DNA of 64,000 bases, from positions 124,001 to 188,000 of the forward strand of contig NZ_QNUE01000003.1 in the NCBI RefSeq assembly GCF_003385595.1, given 5' to 3'. Numbering within the stretch: position 1 is the stretch's first letter; the number at the start of each line of letters is the position of its first letter. This DNA comes from Chryseobacterium flavum (GTDB lineage Bacteria; Bacteroidota; Bacteroidia; Flavobacteriales; Weeksellaceae). This document shows, in pieces, positions 36,536-44,930 of this stretch. The position numbers and the translations under genes are program-made. Under the pieces are notes generated by a model. The model was given only the letters and a program-made list of their open reading frames with translations. It ran no database searches and was not told the origin of the DNA.

Positions 36536-37927
36536 TTACTTGTCCATTCTCACAATTCTCGGTTGAAATGTTCCCAGAATATCTACCAGTTCACGCTGTG
36601 CATTCATCACTTCATTAATATCCTTGTAAGCCATAGGTGCTTCTTCTGCATTTCCACCCATCAATGTGACATTTTTCAGCTTCAACTCTTTTTTGATATC
36701 ATGCTGAGTAAAAAGACTTCTGCATTCTCCTCTTGAATGGGCTCTTCCTGCACCATGCGATGCTGAATTCAGCGATTCCGGGTTGCCTTTCCCACGGACA
36801 ATAAATCCTTTTGCCGTCATAGATCCCGGGATCATCCCCAATTCGTTTTCACTGGCAGGAGTTGCTCCTTTTCTGTGCACAATCACTTCTTTCCCGTTAT
36901 GAATTTCTTTCCAGGCAAAGTTGTGATGGTTCTCAATTCTGGCTTTTACTCTTCCACCGACAGCTTTTACCAACCTTCTGTGGATATCATCATGGCAGGC
37001 TGAAGCATAATCTCCGGCAAGATTCATGGCTGTCCAGTATTCCAGCCCAAGGTGAGTACTAAGATCCAGCCAGGCGAAGTTTTGTGCCTCTTTAGGTAAC
37101 GGGCACTGTTCTGCCGCCATTCTTGAGTAATACTGTGCAATCTCAGCTCCGAGCCCTCTTGAACCGCTATGAGAGAGAATTCCCAGATATTTCCCTTTTG
37201 GCAGGCCAATCTGCCTGTCTTCCCCGGTGATTTCTACTTCTCCGAATTCCACGAAGTGATTTCCTCCACCGGAAGATCCCATCTGTTTGATTGCTTTTCC
37301 CTTTAATCTTCTTAAGATCGGGATCATGTCGAATGTATCTCTGTCAAAAATTTCATGATCTATGTGCGATTTATGAGTTTCATACATTCCAAATTTTGTA
37401 TGTTCGGCAAGAGCTTTTTCATATTTATCTCTTGCTCCTTCAAGATATGAAACCGGGGTATCCAAAATACTGAGGCTCATTCTGCAACCAATATCCATAC
37501 CTACTCCATAAGGAATTACTGCATTTTCCACCGCAAGAACTCCTCCTATCGGAAGCCCGTAACCGCTGTGAGCGTCCGGCATTAATGCTCCCTGAGTAGA
37601 AATCGGTAGCTTTAAGGCGGTATATAATTGATTTTTTGCCTCTTCTGAAATATTATTTCCAAAAATCTGAAATGAAGCACGCTGTGCATTCAACATCCTT
37701 TTCTCTGTTTTTTTGGATGAAAGCAGGGTTTCTGCAATTTGTCCGAAGGTCAGATCTTTTTCAAAATTCTCCGGATTCAGCAGAATCTCCTTTAAAAGGG
37801 ATTTTACATGATGAATATTCTTCGTTGCAAAATTTCTTTTCATGACTTCCAATGCTACGTTCACACTCTGATTATTTGGATAGCCCAGTTTTAATATATC
37901 TTTTCCTTTTAGTTTTAAATTTCCCAT
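36536..37927 (-). CDS. rtcB: RNA-splicing ligase RtcB
   Basis: 463 aa. Joins RNA ends with 2',3'-cyclic phosphate or 3'-phosphate to 5'-OH, using GTP and Mn. Active-site residues are present: Cys148 in GMDIGCRMS, His224 in GGGNHFVE, His253 in LSHSGSRGLG, the HH at 334-335, and the guanylylated His391 in SASHGAGRAHSR. The ATG at 37927 (MGNLKLKGKDILK) is chosen over an upstream extension to 38056 that overlaps the neighbouring gene. With prfH downstream it belongs to the RtcB2-like group that repairs ribosomes cut by colicin-type nucleases. Confidence 0.95.
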   Translation of the reverse strand: MGNLKLKGKDILKLGYPNNQSVNVALEVMKRNFATKNIHHVKSLLKEILLNPENFEKDLTFGQIAETLLSSKKTEKRMLNAQRASFQIFGNNISEEAKNQLYTALKLPISTQGALMPDAHSGYGLPIGGVLAVENAVIPYGVGMDIGCRMSLSILDTPVSYLEGARDKYEKALAEHTKFGMYETHKSHIDHEIFDRDTFDMIPILRRLKGKAIKQMGSSGGGNHFVEFGEVEITGEDRQIGLPKGKYLGILSHSGSRGLGAEIAQYYSRMAAEQCPLPKEAQNFAWLDLSTHLGLEYWTAMNLAGDYASACHDDIHRRLVKAVGGRVKARIENHHNFAWKEIHNGKEVIVHRKGATPASENELGMIPGSMTAKGFIVRGKGNPESLNSASHGAGRAHSRGECRSLFTQHDIKKELKLKNVTLMGGNAEEAPMAYKDINEVMNAQRELVDILGTFQPRIVRMDK

Positions 37928-37953
37928 TGTTTTTGTTTTAAATAGCAGCAGGA

Positions 37954-38691
37954 CTATAAGTCCTCTAAACTTTCTGCAATTTCTGTTGCAGAGAGCATGC
38001 AGGTAACATATTTCCTGCTTTTGATAAGTTCCATATCGTCTCTTTTCCTTTTCCACGGGTATGATTTACCATAAATTGTCTTATGGATAATCCCTACAAT
38101 TTTATACTGCCTTAAATAAGCTCCCAGTTCTGCACATTCTTTTTCTAATTCAAAATTTACAGGTTTATAATGGGTAATCATATTAGGCCTTGTACGAAGG
38201 GTAAATCTCCAGGATTCAGTGAATTCGTAGTAAGGAACATAAGCCTTCCGGATAGAACAATACTCCTCTTTTTTCAAAAAATATTGTCTCTCCCTTGGTG
38301 TAAGTCCGAATTTAGGATCACTCCATGAATATGAGGAGACATGCTTGAGTTTCTGTGTTCTTTCTACATAGATTCTTCTTCCGGATTTTCTTTTCTTTTT
38401 CAGAAACTGACGATTTTCCGAATACATGTATGTATTGATCTTATTTAAAATTCCTTCAAAGAAATCTCCGTCTTTAGACCTCTTCACATCTTCCCTTACC
38501 ACAAAGTATCTTACAAATCCCCTTTGATAGGGCTTCTGTAAAGGCACCCAAGGGGTATTCCTTCTGATATCCCAAAGTTCATCATTACGTCGATATTTTT
38601 TTCTTATCTGCTTTTCTACATCTTTTCTAATTGTTCTTTTTCTGCTTCTCAGGCCTCTCAGGCGGAAAGACAGAAGGTTATCTTTTTCCAT
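37954..38691 (-). CDS. Basic hypothetical protein of the RNA-repair operon, 245 aa
   Basis: The ATG at 38691 (MEKDNLLSFRLRGLRSRKRT) is preferred over the GTG two codons upstream. The protein is strongly basic and aromatic (RSRKRTIRKDVEKQIRKKYRR, KKKRKSGRRIY), with no signal peptide or membrane helix and no family I recognise. Such a charge pattern suggests nucleic-acid or ribosome binding. It is the first gene of the operon, 26 bases before rtcB. Function unknown. Confidence 0.75.
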   Translation of the reverse strand: MEKDNLLSFRLRGLRSRKRTIRKDVEKQIRKKYRRNDELWDIRRNTPWVPLQKPYQRGFVRYFVVREDVKRSKDGDFFEGILNKINTYMYSENRQFLKKKRKSGRRIYVERTQKLKHVSSYSWSDPKFGLTPRERQYFLKKEEYCSIRKAYVPYYEFTESWRFTLRTRPNMITHYKPVNFELEKECAELGAYLRQYKIVGIIHKTIYGKSYPWKRKRDDMELIKSRKYVTCMLSATEIAESLEDL

Positions 38692-38886
38692 TGTCACAGC
38701 AGTCTGATGTGATATTAAAAACTTGTCTTTGTTTTTACCTCACATAACTTTCAGTCAACTAAAACACTAGTTGAACGGATTAATAATAGACAGTAACAGC
38801 TTTGAGGAATATACCTCAGCCTATTTTGTCTTTAACAACATTAAAAAGATTTCGGGGAAACTTGAAGTTTGAAATATTGCGCAATA
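38692..38886 (-). promoter_or_regulatory. Structured leader region upstream of the RNA-repair operon
   Basis: No gene is seen here. It holds inverted repeats TCAACTA/TAGTTGA (38755-38774), TGAGG/CCTCA (38803-38818) and TCACA/TGTGA just before the ATG. No strong TAnnTTTG promoter was found, only TATATTCC-like sequence 21 bases after a TTG. A 10-base palindrome ATTGCGCAAT is at 38876-38885. The operon could start here or from read-through of the small-RNA unit upstream. Confidence 0.35.
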
Positions 38887-38887
38887 A

Positions 38888-38918
38888 AAAACCCGAAATC
38901 TCTACGACTTCGGGTTTT
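38888..38918 (-). terminator. Terminator of the small-RNA unit
   Basis: AAAACCCGAA and TTCGGGTTTT arms around an 11-base loop; on the minus strand followed by T6. It lies before the RNA-repair operon. Confidence 0.85.
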
Positions 38919-39053
38919 GATATTTCATTGTACTGTTATTCTAAGAATGTACCAAACCACGAAGCCTTACCATCATAAGTGGCAATCCAACTGTAGAATT
39001 CTGATTTGTTCTGAACATTGCTTCGTTGTTTTTAACTGGTTAAACTTGATTTT
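38888..39053 (-). ncRNA. Candidate structured small RNA, about 165 nt
   Basis: A strong minus-strand promoter (39060-39087) is followed about 165 bases on by a strong terminator, with no substantial ORF between. The best ORF is 25 codons (39018 to 38941, MFRTNQNSTVGLPLMMVRLR...). A 7-base long-range helix can form between plus-strand 39020-39026 and 38959-38965, enclosing a TTGCCA/TGGTAA hairpin (one G-U pair). It may be a regulatory RNA, a leader RNA, or a small-protein mRNA. I cannot name its family. Confidence 0.55.
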
Positions 39054-39059
39054 CAGATG

Positions 39060-39087
39060 CAAATATATAACTTTTTCTCATAATCAA
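39060..39087 (-). promoter_or_regulatory. Consensus Bacteroidota promoter of the small-RNA unit
   Basis: On the minus strand: TTG (39087-39085), a 17-base spacer, then TATATTTG (39067-39060). Both elements match the -33 TTG and -7 TAnnTTTG consensus. Start of transcription is expected near 39053. Confidence 0.75.
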
Positions 39088-39101
39088 AATATTCTGACAT
39101 T

Positions 39102-39137
39102 AAAAAACCGGATAAAATATATTTTATCCGGTTTTTT
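39102..39137 (-). terminator. Perfect palindromic terminator
   Basis: A perfect 36-base palindrome with arms beginning AAAAAACCGGATAAAA and ending in T6 on both strands. It lies 12 bases after the stop of the 39150-39653 gene on the minus strand. Confidence 0.85.
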
Positions 39138-39149
39138 ATTATTGTAATA

Positions 39150-39653
39150 TTAATCTTTTGAACCTAAACTATCCATCTCATCATCCATCCCTTTAACTTC
39201 GTTGGAGTGATAGACTCTCTCTGAACCAAGGAAGTAAATATTATGCCTTGCCTTGGCGATAATTCCATTATATTCATGTTCTGTCATACCCTCAGGGATG
39301 CTTTTATCTTCTTTTTCTGAACGTTTACGATAGATTTCAAGTGCCCCATTTTTATTTAAAATATCTTTGGCAGCTTTTGCCTGTTCGAGATCATCCGTAT
39401 AGACAATAATGTTGCTTTTCCCTATACTGTGTTTGCGGTAGGCATCCAGCATTTCTGCGTCATGGGCAAAGATATATTCAAAAAAACCTTTTGTCTGTTC
39501 ATCTTCCTGATCATGATCAGTAGACATTCCGCTTTCTACTCTGGACTTTGAGATAATGATATTTGCCTCATCAAAGCCTTTTTCTTTTAATTCTTTTTTA
39601 ATTTCCTCTGTATCTACAGTCACCGGAAATACTGAAACTACTGTATAAGCCAT
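39150..39653 (-). CDS. Conserved hypothetical protein, 167 aa
   Basis: A charged cytoplasmic protein starting MAYTVVSVFPVTVDTEEIKKEL, with two repeated-looking halves (VSVFP...KEKGFDEANIIIS and NIIVYTDDLEQAKAAKDIL), reminiscent of small general-stress proteins of the YflT/GsiB type. An in-frame upstream ATG (MKNFIMAY) could add 5 residues. Function unknown. Own terminator. Confidence 0.72.
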   Translation of the reverse strand: MAYTVVSVFPVTVDTEEIKKELKEKGFDEANIIISKSRVESGMSTDHDQEDEQTKGFFEYIFAHDAEMLDAYRKHSIGKSNIIVYTDDLEQAKAAKDILNKNGALEIYRKRSEKEDKSIPEGMTEHEYNGIIAKARHNIYFLGSERVYHSNEVKGMDDEMDSLGSKD

Positions 39654-39710
39654 AATGAAATTTTTCATTAATCTATACAAAAGCCGTGCAAGTCAATCCT
39701 TTAGAGATAA

Positions 39711-41828
39711 TTATTTTAGAAATTTTTCCAGAATTTCAACGGCACATTTCGGAAGGTTGGTTCCGGGTCCGAAAATAAAGTCTGCACCATTGGCATACAG
39801 GAATTCATAATCCTGCTGGGGAATAACACCTCCTACCACTATGGTAACATCATCTGCCCCCAGTTTTTTCAGCTCTTCCACTACCTGAGGAACCAATGTT
39901 TTGTGCCCCGCAGCCAATGAAGAGACTCCCAGGATATGAATATCATTTTCTACGGCCTGCCTGGCCACTTCCTCCGGGGTTTGGAACAATGGAGCAACAT
40001 CCACATCGAATCCCATGTCTGCAAATGCGGTTGCAACTACTTTTGCACCCCGGTCATGTCCGTCCTGTCCCATTTTGGCAACCATTAATCTTGGGCGACG
40101 CCCTTCTTCCTCCTCAAATTTCTGAGTCAGGTTAAGGGCTTTTTCAAAATATTCATTTTTACCTGCATTCATAGCGTATACACCAGAAATGGTTTTGATA
40201 TTTGCTTTATATCTTCCGAAAGTTTCTTCCATAGCATCACTCATTTCGCCAAGAGTAACTCTTCTTCTTGCTGCTTCGATACACAATGCCAGGAGATTCC
40301 CTTTCCCTGTTTTTGCACTTTCACGGATCTCATTTAATATTTCTTCTACGGCCTCACTGTTCCTTTCAGCCCTGATGGTATTTAACCTTTCGATCTGCTT
40401 TCTGCGAACTTCGGTATTATCAATATCGAGGATTTCTATTTCATCCTGTTTTAGTGAGGTCTTGAACGAATTAACTCCAATAATGAACTCTTCTCCACTA
40501 TCAATTTTTGCTTGCTTTTTAGCAGCTGCTTCTTCAATTCTCATTTTGGGGATTCCGGCTTCAATAGCTTTCGTCATTCCTCCTTCCTGCTCTACCTCGT
40601 CAATATACCTCATCGCTTCCTGGATCATCTGCTGAGTCAGACTCTCTACAAGATTACTTCCTCCCATAGGATCTACTACATCACATATTCCACTTTCCTG
40701 CTGCAGGATAATTTGTGTGTTCCTGGCAATTTTAGCTGAATAATCCGTAGGAAGGGCGATCGCTTCATCCAGGGCATTGGTGTGCAGGGACTGGGTTCCT
40801 CCCAGTGCTGAAGACAATGCTTCAATAGCTGTTCTTGTAATATTATTGAAAGGCTCCTGTTCCGTTAATGACCATCCTGAAGTCTGGGAATGAGTTCTTA
40901 GTGCTAAAGATTTTGGATTTTGCGGGTTAAACTGTTTTAAAAGATTAGCCCAGATATATCTTGCTGCACGCATTTTAGCAATTTCCATAAAATGATTCAT
41001 TCCGATGGCCCAAAAAAATGATAATCTTGGGGCAAAATCATCTACATTCATCCCTGCTTTGATACCGGTTCTTACATACTCAAGACCATCTGCAAGCGTA
41101 TAAGCCATTTCCAGCACAGGCGTTGCACCTGCTTCCTGCATATGATATCCGGAAATCGATATAGAATTGAATTTTGGAATATTTTGAGAGGTATATTCAA
41201 AGATATCAGCTATGATTTTCATCGAAGGTGCCGGTGGATAAATATAGGTATTTCTCACCATAAACTCCTTCAGAATATCATTCTGGATTGTTCCCGAAAG
41301 CAGCTCCTGCTTTACACCCTGCTCCTCTGCAGCTACAATATAGAAAGACAAAACAGGGAGTACAGCACCGTTCATGGTCATCGAAACGGAAATCTGATCC
41401 AGCGGAATTTCGTTGAAAAGAATTTTCATGTCTTCTACCGAATCAATGGCAACTCCGGCTTTTCCTACATCTCCAACCACTCTGGCATGATCAGAATCAT
41501 ATCCTCTGTGAGTGGCAAGATCAAAAGCTACTGATAGTCCTTTCTGTCCGGCTGCAAGGTTCCTTCTGTAAAAAGCATTAGATTCTTCTGCTGTAGAAAA
41601 ACCTGCATATTGACGGATTGTCCAGGGTTTCTGCACATACATTGTAGAATACGGTCCTCTCAGATAAGGTTCAATTCCTGGAGAAGTCTGTGTTAATGAT
41701 TCATCTTTTACATCTTTTTTTCCATAAGATGATTTAAGTTCCAGCCCGTCTTTTTCAAAATTGTAAATTTCTCTATCCTGAGGCAATACATTAAAATCCG
41801 GTTTTTTCACAGAAATTGTCTTTCGCAT
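39711..41828 (-). CDS. scpA: Methylmalonyl-CoA mutase, large (alpha) subunit
   Basis: 705 aa. N-terminal TIM-barrel with [20 protein letters not shown], and the C-terminal cobalamin-binding domain with the base-off motif [11 protein letters not shown] (DxHxxG, the His binds cobalt). It converts L-methylmalonyl-CoA and succinyl-CoA, linking propionate to the citric-acid cycle, where the fumarases at 55.3-58.5 kb also act. No small subunit is seen next to it in this window; it may lie elsewhere. Its chaperone gene meaB is at 32877-33869. Confidence 0.96.
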   Translation of the reverse strand: MRKTISVKKPDFNVLPQDREIYNFEKDGLELKSSYGKKDVKDESLTQTSPGIEPYLRGPYSTMYVQKPWTIRQYAGFSTAEESNAFYRRNLAAGQKGLSVAFDLATHRGYDSDHARVVGDVGKAGVAIDSVEDMKILFNEIPLDQISVSMTMNGAVLPVLSFYIVAAEEQGVKQELLSGTIQNDILKEFMVRNTYIYPPAPSMKIIADIFEYTSQNIPKFNSISISGYHMQEAGATPVLEMAYTLADGLEYVRTGIKAGMNVDDFAPRLSFFWAIGMNHFMEIAKMRAARYIWANLLKQFNPQNPKSLALRTHSQTSGWSLTEQEPFNNITRTAIEALSSALGGTQSLHTNALDEAIALPTDYSAKIARNTQIILQQESGICDVVDPMGGSNLVESLTQQMIQEAMRYIDEVEQEGGMTKAIEAGIPKMRIEEAAAKKQAKIDSGEEFIIGVNSFKTSLKQDEIEILDIDNTEVRRKQIERLNTIRAERNSEAVEEILNEIRESAKTGKGNLLALCIEAARRRVTLGEMSDAMEETFGRYKANIKTISGVYAMNAGKNEYFEKALNLTQKFEEEEGRRPRLMVAKMGQDGHDRGAKVVATAFADMGFDVDVAPLFQTPEEVARQAVENDIHILGVSSLAAGHKTLVPQVVEELKKLGADDVTIVVGGVIPQQDYEFLYANGADFIFGPGTNLPKCAVEILEKFLK

Positions 41829-41921
41829 TCCAATAGTTTTTGTCTGCGTAAAGTTAATTTTTTTGAATGAAACACGAAACTTATGATAATATTCAGTTTT
41901 TATGTTATCTGAACACGCAAA

Positions 41922-41943
41922 AGGCCGGGCATTTACCCGGCCT
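41922..41943 (-). terminator. Terminator of the prolyl oligopeptidase gene
   Basis: AGGCCGGG and CCCGGCCT arms around CATTTA, followed on the minus strand by TTTTGC. About 40 bases after the stop. Confidence 0.75.
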
Positions 41944-41980
41944 GTATAATTGTAAATTCTTATTAATTATGAAGTAATTG

Positions 41981-44083
41981 CTACTTTTTTATTCCCATCT
42001 CAAATAAAGCAAAGGATATCAGATCTGCGTTTTCACTGATTACCTGCTCTGTGGATCTTCCAGCTCCATGTCCTGCATTTTTTTCTATCCTCAGTAAAAT
42101 AGGGTTTTTACATCCCTGCTTTTCCTGCAGCTCTGCTCCGAACTTAAACGAATGTGCCGGAACTACTCTGTCATCATGATCACTTGTAATGATCATTGTT
42201 GAAGGATAGCAGGTTCCTGCTTTTACATTATGCACAGGAGAGTAAGATTTAAGGTATTCAAACATTTCCTTACTGTCTTCTGCAGTTCCATAATCGTATG
42301 CCCATCCTGCTCCTGCCGTAAACTTATTATATCTTAACATATCCAGAACACCTACTCCCGGAAAAGCCACTCTGGCAAGATCCGGACGCATTGTCATTGT
42401 TGCTCCCACCAATAATCCTCCGTTTGATCTTCCCGATAAGGCCATGTACTCTTTTGAAGTATATCCTTTATTCTGCAAATATTCGCCGGCAGCAATGAAA
42501 TCATCAAAAACATTTTTTTTCTGCTGTTTGGTACCTGCATTATGCCATTTTTTGCCATACTCACCTCCGCCACGAATGTTTGGAACAGCATAAATTCCTC
42601 CGTTTTCCATCCAGATTGCATTTACCACGGAAAAAGATGGCTGCAGACTGATATTGAACCCTCCATAAGAATATAAAATAGTAGGATTTTTTCCATTAAG
42701 CTTAGTTCCTTTTTTGTAATTAATCATCATAGGAACCTTAGTTCCATCTTTCGAAGTATAAAATACCTGTTCAGAAACATAATCATCAGGATTAAATTTT
42801 ACTTTCGGCTTTTGATACACTTCAGATTTACCAGTGTCTGCATTGAATTTATATGTTGTTCCCGGAGTAATATAATTACTGAATGAGTAGTAGACCTCCT
42901 TTTCTTTTTCCTTTCCATCAAATCCTGAAATATTTCCTTTTCCCGGCAGCTCAATCTCTCTGATCAGTTTTCCTGTCTTATCAAATTGTTTTACCTGATC
43001 AATAGCATCAATCATATAGGTAGCAAAAAAATATCCTCCTCCGGAAGAGATGCTCAGTACATTTTCTGTCTGTGGAATTACATCCTTCCAGGTTTCGGGA
43101 GCAGGGTTTTTAATCGAAGTTTTTACCAGACGCATATTGGGTGCATCTTTATCAGTGAAGATAAACAGATCATCCCCTTCCGTATCAACGATACTGGCAT
43201 TAATATCAAACCCTTTTACAATTTGTATAAAGTCTCCTCCGTTTTTCAAATCTTTTATATAGAGCTCATTACCATTGGTAGCGTTGGCGGCGGAAATAAT
43301 CAAATATCTCTGATCTTCCGAAACATTCGCTCCAAGATATCTTCTCGGTGTTTCATCTCCTCCGAAGATCAGCTTATCCTCAGATTGTTTTGTTCCCAAT
43401 TTATGAAAATATACTTTATGCTTATCAGTCATTCCGGAAAGGACGGTTCCTTCTTTTGGCTTATCATAACTTGAATAATAAAATCCTTCATCTCCCTGCC
43501 ATGAAATTCCGCTGAACTTTACATCCAGCAATGTTTCATCAAGCTGCTTTTTAGTCACTGCATCAATGATAATGATCTTATTCCAGTCACTTCCTCCTTC
43601 AGAAATAGAATAAGCTGCCAGATTTCCTTTTTTGTTGAATGACAGATTAGAGAGAGATGTAGTTCCTTTTTCTGAAAATTTATTTGGGTCTAAGAACACC
43701 TCTGTAACTTTGGTGGTATTATTTGTTCTGTATAAAACAGATTGCGCCTGCAGGCCATCATTTTTAGAATAATATGTATAATTTCCTTCTTTAAAAGGAG
43801 CAGAAATCTTCTCATAATTCCAGATATCTCTCAGCTGATCTTTGATTTTATTCCTGAATGGAATTTTTGACAAATAGTTCTGGCTGTAAGCCACTTCTTC
43901 ATCCACCCACTTTTTAGTGGCGTCAGAATCGTGTTCCAGATCTCTGAAAGGATCAGCTACAGCATTACCAAAATAAGTATCTGTCTGGTTTCCTTTTAAT
44001 GCTTTTGGATAAATCATTTTTTGAGAATAAATAGATGCTGAAAAGAGCACTCCAGCAGTTAATAATATAGGCTTAAAATTCAT
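41981..44083 (-). CDS. Prolyl oligopeptidase (S9) family, secreted
   Basis: 700 aa. Signal peptide MNFKPILLTAGVLFSASIYSQ, then a beta-propeller and the C-terminal alpha/beta hydrolase with Ser in SGRSNGGLLVGA, Asp in SDHDDRVVPAH and His in AGHGAGRS. The front (TDTYFGNAVADPFRDLE) closely follows the prolyl endopeptidase of Elizabethkingia meningoseptica, which cuts after Pro in short peptides. Periplasmic peptide breakdown is the likely role. The ATG at 44083 is used; the 44101 start is a TTG. Confidence 0.93.
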   Translation of the reverse strand: MNFKPILLTAGVLFSASIYSQKMIYPKALKGNQTDTYFGNAVADPFRDLEHDSDATKKWVDEEVAYSQNYLSKIPFRNKIKDQLRDIWNYEKISAPFKEGNYTYYSKNDGLQAQSVLYRTNNTTKVTEVFLDPNKFSEKGTTSLSNLSFNKKGNLAAYSISEGGSDWNKIIIIDAVTKKQLDETLLDVKFSGISWQGDEGFYYSSYDKPKEGTVLSGMTDKHKVYFHKLGTKQSEDKLIFGGDETPRRYLGANVSEDQRYLIISAANATNGNELYIKDLKNGGDFIQIVKGFDINASIVDTEGDDLFIFTDKDAPNMRLVKTSIKNPAPETWKDVIPQTENVLSISSGGGYFFATYMIDAIDQVKQFDKTGKLIREIELPGKGNISGFDGKEKEKEVYYSFSNYITPGTTYKFNADTGKSEVYQKPKVKFNPDDYVSEQVFYTSKDGTKVPMMINYKKGTKLNGKNPTILYSYGGFNISLQPSFSVVNAIWMENGGIYAVPNIRGGGEYGKKWHNAGTKQQKKNVFDDFIAAGEYLQNKGYTSKEYMALSGRSNGGLLVGATMTMRPDLARVAFPGVGVLDMLRYNKFTAGAGWAYDYGTAEDSKEMFEYLKSYSPVHNVKAGTCYPSTMIITSDHDDRVVPAHSFKFGAELQEKQGCKNPILLRIEKNAGHGAGRSTEQVISENADLISFALFEMGIKK

Positions 44084-44127
44084 ACTGATCGGTTTTCTCA
44101 AAAATACATAAAGTCTGCGAAATAAAA

Positions 44128-44151
44128 AAAGTCCCTTTAAATCGGGACTTT
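44128..44151 (-). terminator. Terminator of the gene at 44177-44854
   Basis: AAAGTCCC and GGGACTTT arms around an 8-base loop; T-rich beyond on the minus strand. Confidence 0.75.
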
Positions 44152-44176
44152 CTATTCTTTAGAAGCACGGCTTTAA

Positions 44177-44854
44177 CTATTCATTTGTTCCGAAACTTTC
44201 AAAGTAGAAATCGGTAAGATTGGAAACAATCTCATCCGGGCTTCCGCTCCAATAGTATACTTTACCCCCTTCTTTCAATTCGTATAGATTAAAATTCTGA
44301 TCCGTAATCACTGTTTTATCAGCATTTTTAAAATCCAAAGCTGCCTGGATTAAATATTTTTTAAGATCTTCAGCCTTTACTTTCTTCGTATCACCTTCAG
44401 GTCCGGAAGTCAGCTTGGATGGTACCTGAAAACTTACAGTATAGCTTATTTCTGCAATTTTTTCCCCTTCAAGATATTCATTAGGAACAAATTTTACATT
44501 TTTAACGGTCAATTTTCCGTTCTTAAAATTTCCAAACATTGCAATGAAATAGTCCTCCGCTTCTTTTTTGCATGCTGAAGCAGTAGTTTTAGGAAAAGCA
44601 GAAAGAAAATTTTCAACACTGCCATTTATCATTTCCTGTGAAGTTTCTTTGAAATCCACCTGATATGCATTCTGTCCTTCCACAGTAGGTTTTAAATAAT
44701 CATTTAATTTATTCAGTGCTGTTTCATCGTTATTCACGAAGGTTCCGAAGAATAGTTCAAAGGCTTCTTTAGGTTTCTTAACTTCAGCCTGAGCACTGAG
44801 CAACTGTCCTATCATAGTAAGAAGCAACACGAAAATAATTTTGTAGTTTTTCAC
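44177..44854 (-). CDS. Secreted hypothetical protein, 225 aa
   Basis: GTG start giving signal peptide KIIFVLLLTMIGQLLSAQA, then a soluble domain without a recognised motif; the tail has YYWSGSPDEIVSN. Between RF1 and the peptidase genes on the same strand. Function unknown. The GTG start is chosen because it sits at the head of the signal peptide and no ATG does. Confidence 0.65.
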   Translation of the reverse strand: MKNYKIIFVLLLTMIGQLLSAQAEVKKPKEAFELFFGTFVNNDETALNKLNDYLKPTVEGQNAYQVDFKETSQEMINGSVENFLSAFPKTTASACKKEAEDYFIAMFGNFKNGKLTVKNVKFVPNEYLEGEKIAEISYTVSFQVPSKLTSGPEGDTKKVKAEDLKKYLIQAALDFKNADKTVITDQNFNLYELKEGGKVYYWSGSPDEIVSNLTDFYFESFGTNE

Positions 44855-44885
44855 AGTTTATATTGTATTTAGTATTTTAAAAAAC

Positions 44886-44911
44886 ACAGCCCCTGAAAAA
44901 TCAGAGGCTGT
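44886..44911 (-). terminator. Terminator of prfA
   Basis: ACAGCCCCTGA and TCAGAGGCTGT arms with one mismatch around a 4-base loop. Confidence 0.65.
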
Positions 44912-44930
44912 ATTTTATTTATTTTGATTT

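Noticed and set aside
38869..39147. A 92-codon plus-strand ORF over the small-RNA unit
   Set aside because: It runs through two terminator hairpins, its amino-acid pattern is not protein-like and it lacks a promoter; the minus-strand transcription signals explain the region better.
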